Numbered from the stretch's first letter, positions 46,301-51,760 are shown. The stretch: 64,000 nucleotides of DNA from Elmis aenea (GCA_947652605.1 OX393577.1:57746108-57810107); one strand, 5' to 3'. A program made the numbers and translations. The notes: a model not told the origin generated them from the sequence alone.

Positions 46301-47417
46301 TTTGCACAAAATTAGCCATTACTGTTATTTTTTGCAACAAATATATAAAACTATATATTTTTGAAAAACTAAAAAAATGCTCTTTCATATTAAGTCATGG
46401 CCAAGTAGGTTTTCAGTTTAAAAAAATACAAGTTTAGATCATATCTCAAAAATCAAGTTCGCTAAAAAAAAAATTGTTTTTGAATTAAGCATAAAAATCT
46501 GTATTAATAACCTTTATAACATTTGGTTTTATTGTAATAGATAAAGCAGTTATAATAAAATGTAAAAAATTACGATAATTTATCTTTCATCTGTAGTGCC
46601 AAAATGGAAAGCGATATAAAAAGTCTGATTACATGGACGTACTTTTATCAAAAACCAGCTTAAGAGATTTTTGCTAACTGTTATTGTAACCGATATACTC
46701 CGCAAAACATTCTAATTTGGTCCACCCTGTGCATACCTAATAATATCTTGCTTTAATACAAATCCAATACAATTTAAGCACTTGAAGTATTTTTCTATAC
46801 TTTTATTTAACACTAAAAGTAAAAGAGCATTTGCTACATCGGCCGAATAACCCTCGTGCATTGATAAATTCTTATGAAGTTGTCTCAAAGCCGCTCAAAC
46901 GTGCTGCTTTGAAGTTAACAACCCTCCACCCACGGTATCGGGCTGTTACCAAGCAACACAATCTCGTGGAAAAAAATATTACTTTCGTTTTTTAGATTGA
47001 AAATGTTTAAATTCTTGAACAGAATATTACACAAAAATCTAAATCGCATGTCCAAAAACGAACATTCATCAAATAATTTTAATTATTAAAGCTATTCACT
47101 CTGTAATACATTTTTAAAATAATATACAAATAATTTTTTGTTTACAGCAAACAGCAGCACAATGGCAAAAAGTATTTTGGATTTCGGCCGGTATGCTAAT
47201 TGTGTCAGGGCTGATGTATGTCTTGTTTTCAACTTCCGATTTACAACCATGGAATTCACCATTACCTGACACAAAAGATAATCTTCTCGAGCAAGAATTA
47301 ATGACCTTAAAAACAGTATATGAGCACGACGATTTTGAGGAGAAAAAGAAAGAATACGAAGAAAATGAAAAATCAGCCGTCATTTACGAAACAAAAGAAG
47401 ATAAAGAAAAGTGCTAA
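3031..47417 (+). CDS. SLC17-type anion/phosphate transporter (sialin-like, MFS), nine exons
   Basis: Coding exons: 3031-3261, 4121-4456, 4509-4593, 12859-13079, 19247-19393, 22739-22871, 23200-23355, 33041-33126, 47148-47417. All introns are GT-AG and all phases match, giving 1,665 bases and 554 residues. Family signatures: RINLNIAIV in helix 1 (Arg33), a glycosylated loop 45-115 with sequons at N51, N63, N74, N88 and N103, ILGAFFW then LPGG (138-141), KYGTK, RVFQG (182-186), PAMH (194-197), WIPPNERSK, DSPSEHPRI, and AQWGGIWGLFTMMTHAPTYF in helix 7. About 12 helices; the C-terminal tail (about 500-554) is charged and lysine/glutamate-rich. SLC17 proteins move organic anions or phosphate, usually driven by H+ or Na+. 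The insect branch is usually named 'putative inorganic phosphate cotransporter'; substrate cannot be told from sequence. Usual length is 460-530; the excess is in the first loop and the tail. ATG has good context (aaacATGg). At 44 kb the gene is very long because its introns are full of transposons. Confidence 0.95.
3262..4120 (+). other. Intron 1
   Basis: 859 bases, GT-AG. Contains one small inverted-repeat element (about 3614-3760). The remainder is AT-rich with short open frames that match nothing I recognise. Confidence 0.9.
3614..3760. mobile_element. Small unclassified inverted-repeat element in intron 1
   Basis: Imperfect inverted ends of about 27 bases sharing gccttcgttatactagcgg at 3618-3636 and its reverse complement at about 3739-3757. 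Inside is a second inverted pair, ggggataaa / tttatcccc. No clear target duplication, so the superfamily is not assigned. It is markedly more GC-rich than its flanks. Confidence 0.6.
4121..4456 (+). CDS. Transporter exon 2 (residues 78-189)
   Basis: Acceptor tatattacag|ata, donor tct|gtaagt, both phase 0. Finishes loop 1 (sequons NFS at 88 and NIS at 103), then helices 2 and 3 and the start of helix 4. Contains ILGAFFW, LPGG, KYGTK and RVFQG, all standard SLC17 landmarks. The exon 1/2 junction lies inside the variable loop, so the exact loop length has less family support than the rest. Confidence 0.93.
4509..4593 (+). CDS. Transporter exon 3 (residues 190-218)
   Basis: Follows a 52-base intron (4457-4508), the shortest in the gene. 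Encodes GFTWPAMH and WIPPNERSK, the most conserved stretch of the family (helix 4 and the following cytosolic turn). His197 aligns with the sialin helix 4 histidine. Ends phase 1 at g|gtaagta, splitting a glycine codon. Confidence 0.95.
4840..4975. mobile_element. TA-flanked palindromic MITE, 136 bases
   Basis: Perfect inverted ends (cagggttctcgtttttcgag and reverse complement, continuing to ggccact), each bordered by TA (4838-4839, 4976-4977). TA duplication plus CAGGG ends points to Tc1/mariner-type mobilisation. Too short to code for anything. Confidence 0.85.
5471..5627. mobile_element. Possible decayed hAT-type MITE
   Basis: GC-rich island. The right end reads cgtcaccactg, a common hAT terminus, and gggcccggg / gggcccggc form inner inverted motifs. 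Flanks gtcgtaag (5463-5470) and gttgtagg (5628-5635) could be a decayed 8-base duplication (6 of 8), but the left terminus does not clearly match the right one. Confidence 0.4.
6690..7345. repeat. Dispersed GC-rich repeat, partner of 24545-24930
   Basis: Blocks of this stretch reappear inverted at 24545-24930, including the pieces around ggccctatccttagcaa, ctgtcagtgacagaatgt, ttaattcgatcgcacaaaa and gtcttggccgaggtgca. It is a mobile or formerly mobile sequence of unknown class. Confidence 0.6.
7373..7985 (-). pseudogene. Jockey-clade LINE fragment, N-terminal part of ORF2 reverse transcriptase
   Basis: The minus strand encodes IRLADGRWARMNKEKATIF, then EVKDVIDNDPNAKKAPGWDQ, then ALRFGYFSVQWKVAQIILL, then (after a frame change at an A run near 7485) DPELVKSYCPISLLP and FRILEKLLLKR. 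These are the standard blocks leading into the reverse transcriptase palm of jockey-type non-LTR elements. The catalytic part (FADD) is missing, the frame is shifted at least once and closed by stops at about 7373. A dead 5'- and 3'-truncated copy, antisense to the host gene. Confidence 0.85.
10392..11597. mobile_element. TA-flanked foldback element, 1.2 kb, family F1
   Basis: A long imperfect inverted repeat: the first 600 bases fold back on the last 600. Ends gagggtggt and taccctg are decayed CAGGGTGG/CCACCCTG. Shared blocks with the younger copy at 37274-38503 include aaatgtgcagttttttgag and gatagagaaacggtta. No transposase. Confidence 0.85.
11851..12076. mobile_element. hAT-type MITE with perfect 8-base target duplication
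   Basis: Ends cagtgtttcccaaa and tttgggaaacactg are perfect inverted repeats, and CTTTAGAA lies at both borders (11843-11850, 12077-12084). The CAGTGTTTCCCAAA terminus with 8-base duplication is a well-known hAT signature. It is internally unrelated to a transposase. Confidence 0.93.
12859..13079 (+). CDS. Transporter exon 4 (residues 218-291)
   Basis: Acceptor ttttttcag|gt completes the glycine from exon 3; donor aag|gtaaaa, phase 0. Encodes helices 5 and 6 and the start of the central cytosolic loop. Landmarks: GAAFTFPMCGYIID, WGWELVFYVSG, and DSPSEHPRI followed by EKEYI, all matching the family pattern. Confidence 0.95.
13358..13967. mobile_element. TA-flanked foldback element, family F2
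   Basis: 610 bases, ends cggggtggtccacatagaag and cttctatgtagaccaccctg, with TA on both sides (13356-13357, 13968-13969). Its arms fold back on each other over most of their length. A related truncated copy lies at about 62935-63330. Confidence 0.85.
14257..14543. mobile_element. hAT-type MITE, 8-base duplication with one mismatch
   Basis: Left end caggcgttcttggggggtcc, right end ggttaagaacccctg (decayed inverted ends). Flanks GTCTAAAC (14249-14256) and GTCTATAC (14544-14551) match at 7 of 8. The number of mismatches between the ends suggests it is old. Confidence 0.8.
14670..15455 (-). pseudogene. Decayed non-LTR retrotransposon fragment, reverse transcriptase to C-terminus
   Basis: On the minus strand, from high to low coordinates: DDQVLIVKDKDDVNYLLRKL (the palm motif C region and beyond), DCTKTDKK, VWAHTKNE, EVVATINKKKSTKK, then EVKEAMVKRGLS and LGSERRR. 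The last blocks match the usual LINE tail 'KRGRPxxSWxEGVxEAMxxRGL ... RWRLGxERRR'. Many stops and frame changes. The clade is not certain; it differs from the jockey copies here. Confidence 0.75.
16102..16445. mobile_element. Decayed half copy of foldback family F6
   Basis: Starts tacagggtcgagcaaactcg, then ttggttaccataatagcg and ttctattttggcactagaga, which parallel the left arm of the better copy at 45552-46729. No right end found. Confidence 0.6.
17966..18267 (-). pseudogene. Jockey-clade LINE fragment, C-terminal end of ORF2
   Basis: The minus strand reads EALKWTYGIQL-stop-GCTNQSNI, IVQRFQNKSLRNIADAPW, SHEERLHQHVNVETIQLL, LVRRLKRVKPFELI, ending at a stop at 17966-17968. These are the typical last hundred residues of jockey ORF2 (YGIQLWG ... 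QRFQNK..LR.I..APW). Two internal stops make it dead. It is 5'-truncated, as most LINE copies are. Confidence 0.88.
18440..18832 (-). pseudogene. Broken mariner-like (DUF4817-type) transposase, helix-turn-helix part
   Basis: The minus strand encodes KKGAGRRTIRTEEVVNEVSQ then CMEQESLKPLK. After a frame change the next frame gives TLSQEIGLFYGTCRTILKKD and LDMHPYNMQ, stopping at a TAA after HARRLA. This is the linker, second helix-turn-helix and start of the catalytic region of insect mariner-like transposases of the DUF4817 kind ('GRPRTVRTEEVV ... GISYGTV.RILKKDLHLHPYK'). The catalytic DDE/D residues are missing. Antisense to the host gene. A possible parent of the F6 MITEs (see the fragment at 46133). 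Confidence 0.68.
19247..19393 (+). CDS. Transporter exon 5 (residues 292-340)
   Basis: Acceptor tttatag|acg, donor gcc|gtaagt, both phase 0. Encodes the end of the central loop (TPTPWRAILTS) and helix 7 with AQWGGIWGLFTMMTHAPTYF, one of the best matches to insect SLC17 proteins. Confidence 0.95.
19905..20675 (+). repeat. Dispersed repeat, inverted partner of 25745-26405
   Basis: Starts tagtaatataacaagtgcat and ends near aaatttgacag. It has its own internal inverted pair (ataacaagtgcattg / caatgcacgagttat). The whole stretch reappears in reverse orientation in intron 7. Flanks attatcag and attttcag might be an 8-base duplication, but the right border is uncertain. Confidence 0.7.
20704..21336 (+). 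mobile_element. Solo LTR, 633 bases
   Basis: Begins TGTGACGG, ends TATCACA, bordered by GTAC (20700-20703) and GAAC (21337-21340); the undisturbed host element reads one GTAC at this point. TG...CA ends with a 4-base duplication are the mark of an LTR retrotransposon. No coding part remains. A second copy lacking its left end lies at 35648-36165. Orientation assumed from the TG...CA reading. Confidence 0.75.
22739..22871 (+). CDS. Transporter exon 6 (residues 341-385)
   Basis: Acceptor ttttacag|acc, donor t|gtaagt, phase 1 at the end. Encodes helix 8 (GLLSGMPHLLRMLWASVV) and the following cytosolic loop with basic residues, then the start of helix 9. Confidence 0.95.
22872..23199 (+). other. 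Intron 6
   Basis: 328 bases, AT-rich, GT-AG, polypyrimidine tract before the acceptor. I see no repeat in it, unusual for this gene. Confidence 0.92.
23200..23355 (+). CDS. Transporter exon 7 (residues 385-437)
   Basis: Acceptor ctttttcag|gt, donor a|gtaagt. Encodes helices 9 and 10 and the family motif FVDLSPNFA before helix 11. Only 328 bases separate it from exon 6, whereas the next intron is 9.7 kb. Confidence 0.95.
24545..24930. repeat. GC-rich dispersed repeat with a strong hairpin
   Basis: Inverted partner of 6690-7345. At 24771-24880 two arms of about 36 bases, with core ggccctatccttagcaacgg, face each other around a third partial copy (cggccgttgctaagggta). ggccgagacg / cgaggccagc motifs lie to the left. 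No protein. Confidence 0.65.
25562..25740 (+). mobile_element. hAT-like element end (CAGTGACGTAGGCAGG)
   Basis: The CAGTGRCGTWGGCAG-type terminus and the following 150 bases match 59855-60014 in reverse orientation, including aataagtcgatatagggc. Only one terminus is identified, so the element's full extent is unknown. Confidence 0.6.
25745..26405 (-). repeat. Dispersed repeat, inverted partner of 19905-20675
   Basis: Read on the minus strand it follows the intron 5 copy almost throughout: the termini (tagtaatataacaag ... aaatttgacag), the internal palindrome and the repeated attggtcg blocks. Together the two copies bracket exons 6 and 7. Confidence 0.75.
28202..28245 (-). ncRNA. Hammerhead-ribozyme-like motif (tentative)
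   Basis: The minus strand reads CTGAAGA, a stem-like block (ggcgat..aaaaata..atcgtgc), then GAAAC, atg, TA. This fits the catalytic core CUGANGA - stem II - GAAA - short stem III - UH. Stem II has only about five pairs, one a wobble, and stem I beyond the first GG/CC is weak. Minimal hammerheads of this shape are known from the repeats of Penelope-like retroelements. Could be a decayed copy, or chance. Confidence 0.3.
29727..30606. mobile_element. TA-flanked foldback element, family F3
   Basis: 880 bases between TA dinucleotides (29725-29726, 30607-30608). Left end cagggtgtttgaaatttgag, right end ctcgaatttcaaacaccctg. The arms fold on each other (gggatctcgcttattataat; aaaaacaaagttggtt). Mirrored short open frames result. 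Partner copies: 35190-35643 and the right part of 53163-54270. Confidence 0.9.
30897..31420. mobile_element. TA-flanked MITE, CCGGGTGATTCA ends, family F4
   Basis: 524 bases. Ends ccgggtgattcactttgact and agtcaaactgaatcacccgg, continuing inward as inverted repeats for about 70 bases (caccccta..aactttttagttatt). TA at both borders (30895-30896, 31421-31422). The middle is unique and non-coding. Confidence 0.88.
32451..32641. mobile_element. hAT-type MITE, 191 bases, GC-rich
   Basis: Ends cagggccg and aggccctg with inner gggcccc / ggggccc motifs. Flanks CTTATTGC (32443-32450) and CTTATAGC (32642-32649) agree at 7 of 8, as expected of an old hAT duplication. Confidence 0.8.
33041..33126 (+). 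CDS. Transporter exon 8 (residues 437-465)
   Basis: Acceptor taattattag|gt, donor aat|gtaagt. Encodes ITLGLSGMITVFPGFISP and VVGYLTYNN, the helix 11 block of the family. At 86 bases it is isolated between introns of 9.7 and 14 kb. Confidence 0.95.
34298..34362. repeat. (TTA)n microsatellite
   Basis: About 20 near-perfect TTA units directly abutting the left TA of the foldback at 34363. The element inserted at the edge of the array, or the array expanded after insertion. Confidence 0.95.
34363..34984. mobile_element. TA-flanked foldback MITE, family F5
   Basis: 622 bases, ends cagggtgtgtaaaaattg and caatttttacacaccctg, TA at both borders. The inverted arms extend over 130 bases (gaagggctacacgg; atgttgtaccatgctt). 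The centre has an AT-rich unique segment with a short open frame (34559-34756, minus) that I do not recognise. Confidence 0.9.
35190..35643. mobile_element. Right half of a family F3 foldback
   Basis: Begins gcagcatatcgcgtcttcc, as in the middle of 29727-30606, and ends ctcgaatttcaatcaccctg. The left half is missing. A cggccggccggcc stretch at 35332-35344 is an amplified form of the tgaccggcc motif in the other copies. Confidence 0.75.
35648..36165 (+). mobile_element. Partial LTR, second copy of the solo LTR at 20704
   Basis: Follows the intron 5 LTR in the same orientation from atcgtcttt to the ttgata...tca end, with shared blocks such as caacaaatcgtttgttgatt and aagttatgaccgtaa. The first 85 bases of the LTR are absent, apparently replaced by the F3 end at 35643. 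Confidence 0.7.
36990..39240 (+). pseudogene. Decayed LINE reverse transcriptase interrupted by a foldback transposon
   Basis: Before the insertion the plus strand gives AIHVGKAFDTIHKEEI, EKEVSDKMIKIVQSMYHKTE, SVVRIEGNTTKTVRRGSILS and PAVFTMMTDVI (palm motifs A and B). After 38505 it resumes with YEITYGDDLIL (motif C), then PPILMYGCESWVLTEAYKGR (the usual LMYGSETWVLT block) and near the end ATFPYRPPLASTP. Many stops and shifts. Clade not assigned; not jockey-like. Same strand as the host gene. Confidence 0.8.
37274..38503. mobile_element. TA-flanked foldback element, 1,230 bases, family F1, inserted in a LINE
   Basis: Ends cagggtggtccaaattcgat and tcgaatttggaccaccctg with TA at both borders. 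The two 600-base arms are nearly identical and leave a loop of only about 35 bases near 37888. The LINE open frame to the left (motif B) resumes to the right with motif C, confirming a simple insertion. Confidence 0.93.
40886..41420 (+). mobile_element. Non-autonomous Helitron-like element
   Basis: The 5' end is TCTATATATA..., then aaaagagcttgtttg and a GTTT array, as in many insect Helitrons. The 3' end has the hairpin cccg-tgcaacgc-cggg, then aaatcatcttg before T. There are no inverted termini or target duplication. The last four bases are CTTG where canonical Helitrons have CTRR. No Rep/helicase coding. Confidence 0.7.
40915..40947 (+). repeat. (GTTT)n array in the Helitron-like 5' region
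   Basis: Seven or eight tandem tttg units, preceded by a (TA)n run at 40889-40902. Internal to the Helitron-like element rather than an independent microsatellite. Confidence 0.85.
43430..44117. mobile_element. Decayed copy of foldback family F6
   Basis: Matches 45552-46729 in both arms: gcactacagacgaaaaatt on one side and tcgtttgtagtgccaaaatg on the other, ending gaatttagtccaccttg. The left terminus is lost. Confidence 0.7.
44858..44918 (+). promoter_or_regulatory. Speculative initiator plus short first exon inside intron 8
   Basis: A low-copy, GC-richer stretch carries TCAGT (arthropod initiator type) at 44858-44862, an ATG at 44882, 12 open codons and a perfect donor ATGG|gtaagt at 44918/44919. 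No upstream TATA and no recognised peptide. It could be an alternative promoter or a nested transcript, or chance. Confidence 0.15.
45552..46729. mobile_element. TA-flanked foldback MITE with transposase remnant, family F6
   Basis: Left end cagggtgggccaaattcgaa after TA; right end ttctaatttggtccaccctg before TG (decayed TA). The arms fold over about 480 bases (gtttgccatgatttcgt; gacactacagacgaaaaatg). The central 200 bases are unique and include a short transposase-like open frame (46133-46231). Confidence 0.87.
46133..46231 (+). pseudogene. Start of a mariner-like (DUF4817-type) transposase, truncated
   Basis: Open frame of 32 residues beginning MAKFEHFEKFNMLKVYIVSS and continuing ENVATAAECTWK before a stop. 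The pattern (F-E-x-F-x-M-L-x-V-Y, then N-x-A-x-A-A) matches the N-terminal helix-turn-helix of insect DUF4817-containing mariner-like transposases. It sits exactly in the centre of an F6 MITE, suggesting the MITE is a deletion product of such a transposon. Short, so the match is suggestive. Confidence 0.5.
47148..47417 (+). CDS. Transporter exon 9 with stop codon (residues 466-554)
   Basis: Acceptor tttacag|caa, phase 0, ending at TAA 47415-47417. Encodes helix 12 (WQKVFWISAGMLIVSGLMYV), the usual FSTSDLQPW turn, then a tail of about 55 residues rich in Glu and Lys that varies in the family. Confidence 0.94.
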   Translation, partial: QTAAQWQKVFWISAGMLIVSGLMYVLFSTSDLQPWNSPLPDTKDNLLEQELMTLKTVYEHDDFEEKKKEYEENEKSAVIYETKEDKEKC

Positions 47418-47491
47418 CAGAACAAAATAGGAAATGAATTGCTTTAATTTAAGTTCATTTAAAAACCAGAAGAAATATTTTTTTGAGAAAC

Positions 47492-47497
47492 AATAAA
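47492..47497 (+). terminator. Candidate poly(A) signal AATAAA of the transporter gene
   Basis: The first AATAAA after the stop codon, 75 bases downstream. It lies only 14 bases before a foldback transposon (47511-48050), so the downstream GU-rich part of the signal may be transposon-derived. Confidence 0.5.
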
Positions 47498-47510
47498 TAT
47501 ATCGTTTATA

Positions 47511-48050
47511 CAGGGTGGTGCTTTTTTCGATGCTCACCATTGCTATCTTGGAAACGGTAAGAGATACAAGGTCGGTTAAATTAGAGAAAAGTTGCACATT
47601 TTTATGGCGATTAAGAATTTGAACAACAAGTTTTTTGAAAGAAAAAAGGTATGTTGATTACCAATCTGAAAAGCTAATTTTTTTGTCTGTCTGATGGTGT
47701 AAAAATCCAATATGGCGGCCATAAGAAATAAAAAAGTTGACTATCGCAACTTGAAATCTAGAAGGCTTAGAAAATTTCTGTTGACGTCATCAAACCCAAG
47801 ACGGTCAAAAACATAAAGTTACCAAGTTTAAATGAAATAGCGTCAATGGTAGGGAAGATAATAATATTTTTCTAAAATCACATTTTTCAGTTTTTTTGTA
47901 ATAAATCAAAAACTAATCAAAATATCCAGGATTTCTTTTCAGATTCTTAATCGTCATAAAAATGTGCAACTTTTCTCTAATTTAACCGACCTTGTATCTC
48001 TTACCGTTTCCAAGATAGCAATGGTGAGCATCGAAAAAAGCACCACCCTG
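47511..48050. mobile_element. TA-flanked foldback MITE, family F7, just past the gene end
   Basis: 540 bases, ends cagggtggtgcttttttcga and reverse complement, TA at both borders (47509-47510, 48051-48052). The arms are near identical for about 130 bases (ttgctatcttggaaacggta; gttgcacatttttatg). Begins 94 bases after the transporter stop codon. Confidence 0.92.
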
Positions 48051-49762
48051 TATACATATTTAAATATTACGTATTTAAATTATTAAATAAATAATTCTTC
48101 CAAAATTAAACCTTAAAAAATGTAGAAACTAAAGAAATGTAAATTCGGTAAATAAAAAACTATTTTAATATTTGCGAATAAAGGTGTATTATTTATTTAT
48201 TTATTTAAATAAATACAATCAAGATAAGTGTGTCTACTAGAGAATTCTATTGCCATTAAAATATTTTCACATTTAATTTAATAAAACATTTTTTTGTAGG
48301 CATTGTAAATACTATTTATTAGCTGTTTTTATTTCCAATTTAATTTTATATATTTAACTTTAAAAATTGATTGAGAATTGATCTTTCTAATGGCCACAAA
48401 CCCTTTCGAGTCATTTTCGTCACGTCTACCATTTCTTGTTTTCTCCTTTGTGTTTGATAAAAATCAGAACTATTAAACACAACGTGAAGGACAAAAAAAG
48501 ATTTTAATTTTGCACATAAAATTTTACTTGGCACCCTATTTTTAACTCATAATTTAGTCAAAAGAGTAACTTATAATTAAGAACAATGTAATGTCTGCAT
48601 TCTTAGGAAGTGCAATTTTTTTAAATCATTTAAGGTTTGTAAAGTGATTTTTTTAAATTTACTACCTTAGTTTTTTAAGTCAAAATTCATTAGGCATTTC
48701 AAAACAAAAGCCGTAACGACTTTTATATTATCTGACGTGCGGTGATATTAAATTATCGAGTAAAAAACGTTGTAGAATCAGAATGGCTTTTTCAGCTCAA
48801 CCAACTTAAAATCTTAGCGTAAAATATTTATTAATTCTTTTATTGGACTGCCATGTGAATTCAAAAAACTTTGAGTAATTAAACTCGTGAAAAATAAAAT
48901 TGTCATTGGTACATAAAGTGTACTTTATCTTTTAAAAGTACAGCCCATTAACTATTTTAGATATGCCGATACTTTAAAGTAAAAAATAACTTGATACGTA
49001 GTAACGTACACAAAACGACTAGAAACAAACTACCTAAATCATTAAAGTTGATTTATATGCTGTCGATATGAAAAACCTCTTTATGAAGTGATGTGTAGCT
49101 GACAAGACGTATCTTATTTAGATCGAATTACCCTATCAGCGATCTAGTATTACAGAAAAAATTGACAAATATAACTGTTAATAAAAATGCAGTCTTGTTA
49201 AAGAAGCACCAGTAAAAATAAATACACTACATTGACAATATAATACAATTGTTCACTCTTTTTTAATGAACAAACAACAAGACTCATTTTCTTGGCTTTT
49301 ATTATGCTGGGGAAAAATTGTTTGATAAAGTATAAACTCGACGACTTTAATAAAACCTATAAGTATCTACAACCTACGCTAAAAACGTTAAAAGATAATG
49401 CCAGGACCTGATAGTTTACAAAAACTAAGTGGGACGAATCTGTTTTAAATCTCAACACAATTTAATTACATTTCAGATGGACAACACAAAAATAATGAAG
49501 CCCCATCTACTCGTTCATATTAAGTTGTAAAACAAAGTATCAAAAAACAAAAATTAATTGTAATTATTTGATCAGTTCATTGTGGTTCAAAAATTATCAA
49601 AAAAAAATGCTTCAGTACAGTAATAAAAATAAAAGTATAAGAAAAATATAAAAAATCACGTATACCCCAACAACTCCGCCACTGGTTGCTTGTGGGACTT
49701 GAAATTTTCACCGATTGTGGTAACCTGTAAGGTGGTGCCTTATACCAAATTTGGTTTAAATA
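48051..49762. other. Intergenic, no feature recognised
   Basis: 1.7 kb of AT-rich sequence. No repeat partner elsewhere in the window and no open frame that looks coding. A small palindrome (accaaatttggt) lies just before the next element. Confidence 0.7.
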
Positions 49763-51575
49763 CAGGGTGCGCCATTAGTGCGATAAAGTCCATTATTGCC
49801 CTTAATGTCAACTTAATAAAAAAAAGTTTTTAATGAAACTTATAGTATTTCTACACGTGCATGTTTTAAAATTAGTTTCAAGTATACAGGGGGTTTCATA
49901 AAAGTGGGGCGTCACTAAAGGTATTTTTTTTAAATTGAACACCCAGTATATTTTTGCATAATCAAATTCAGCAAGAAAATCTCCATATGACAGTATTTTG
50001 TTTTTTTCATTTTTTTGCGACGTTGCCAATTTATCTTAAAAAATCTTTTAATTTCCAGAAAAACAGGGTGCAATACTTATCAAGAGCACAACCTTATGAA
50101 TAATAATTGGCATATGATATTTTGCACATACAAAGTCAAAAGGTGTAGTCACAGTCTAAATACATCAAAATTAATTTATATTATACAGGGTGTTTCTTAT
50201 AGATGTGCCAACTTCCCAATTTTCAAACATCAATAACTTTATTTTTTCAAATGGAACACCCTGTATATTATTACGTCATTTTGTTGCATTTTTGTTTTTC
50301 TTCAACTTTTCTTAATACTTACCTATACCTAAAATGAATATTTTTTGAGATATTTACATTTTACTTATTCTTATAAGCGTTGTGTAGGAATTTCCCAGTT
50401 TTCTCGGAGTAGGCCCCGACTTTGACAATAGAAACAATAATTTCTGTAGTAACAAATGTCAGAGTTAATTGCTGTCAATTGTTAAAACATAAATAAATGA
50501 ATATAACATATTTAATAGGAATTTTCCAAAAAAAGAATTGATTGATGCGGTCTATGTTCAGGGTGGCGTATTTTCGATCCCCATACAGGGGGGGTATCTC
50601 GGTTATTATCAGAGATAGAAAAAAACCAAGTACGTAGTCTCGATTTCTTTTTTCGAGAGGAATTTATTGTCGTAAACAGATTTTTGATCTTTTTCAATTT
50701 TCGAAATATAGTTTTTTTTTTAATCTCTGATAATTACCGAAATACCCCCCCTGTATGGGCATCGAAAGTACGCCACCCTGAACATAGACCGTATCAATGA
50801 ATTCTTTTTTGGAAAATTCATATTGCATATGTTATACTCATTTATTTATGTTTTAACAATTGACAGCAATTAACTCTGACATTTGTTACTACAGAAATTA
50901 TTGTTTTTATTGTCAAAGTCGGGGCCTACTCCGAAAAAACTAGGAAATTCCTACACAACGCTTATAAGAATAAGTAAAATGTAAATATCTCAGAAAATAT
51001 TCATTTTAGGTATAGGTAAGTATGAAGAAAAGTTGAAGAAAAACAAAAATGCAACAAAATGACGTAATAATATACAGGGTGTTCCATTTGAAAAAATAAA
51101 GTTATTGATGTTTGAAAATTGGGAAGTTGGCACATCTATAAGAAACTCCCTGTATAATATAAATTAATTTTGATGTATTTAGACTATGACTACACCTTTT
51201 GACTTTGTATGTGCAAAATATCATATGCCAATTATTATTCATAAGGTTGTGCTCTTGATAAGTATTGTACCCTGTTTTTCTGGAAATTAAAAGATTTTTT
51301 AAGATAAATTGGCAACGTCGCAAAAAAATGAAAAAAACAAAATACTGTCATATGGAGATTTTCTTGCTGAATTCGATTATGCAAAAATATACTGGGTGTT
51401 CAATTTAAAAAAAATACCTTTAGTGACGCCTCACTTTTATGAAACCCCCTGTATACTTGAAACTAATTTTAAAACATGCACGTGTAGAAATACTATAAGT
51501 TTCATTAAAAACTTTTTTTTATTAAGTTGACATTAAGGGCAATAATGGACTTTATCGCACTAATGTCACACCCTG
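49763..51575. mobile_element. Concentric 1.8 kb palindrome of TA-flanked MITE units, family F8
   Basis: Outer ends cagggtgcgccattagtgcg and cgcactaatgtcacaccctg, TA at both borders. Four further pairs of CAGGG/CCCTG ends lie inside (49887/51451, 50186/51152, 50263/51075, 50559/50780), and every pair has its midpoint at 50669 or 50669.5. The arms are about 900 bases and almost identical: mirrored 73-residue open frames differ at one residue in one pair and at none in the other. These frames encode nothing known. Confidence 0.93.
50559..50780. mobile_element. Intact family F9 MITE at the centre of the palindrome
   Basis: 222 bases, ends cagggtggcgtattttcgat and reverse complement. Reference copy for the broken F9 element at 19852-21969. 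Flanks here are TT and AA rather than TA, as expected if it is the dyad of the larger inverted structure. Confidence 0.8.
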
Positions 51576-51760
51576 TATATCTACTGGTTAGAAAACGGTT
51601 AAACATTATCGATACTTTTTCGAAAATTTCAACACCCTGTATCTTTAAAATGAGGCGTTTTGGACCCATTTTGATATGAAATATTCGCTTTAAAATAAGT
51701 TTTTCTATCGACTGTTAGTCCTGCTACTAAAAAGTGGGTCACCCTGTATATTGCGGTCTT
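51576..51760. repeat. Run of solitary MITE ends
   Basis: Two more CACCCTGTAT-type ends (51633-51643 and 51739-51749), preceded by sequences like those before F-type termini, abut the palindrome. No matching left ends, so these are truncated copies. Confidence 0.6.

Larger units (their letters stand above)
33127..47147 (+). other. Intron 8
   Basis: 14 kb, the longest intron. Contains a piggyBac-like element 33935-35109, partial F3 35190-35643, partial LTR 35648-36165, a LINE 36990-39240 split by foldback 37274-38503, a Helitron-like element 40886-41420, F6 copies 43430-44117 and 45552-46729, and a GC-richer low-copy island around 44780-45010. 33140-33930, 39250-40880 and 41430-43420 show nothing definite. 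Confidence 0.9.

Noticed and set aside
49808..51530. Four 73-codon open frames in two mirrored pairs
   Set aside because: Identical because the DNA is palindromic; they span MITE termini and match no family.
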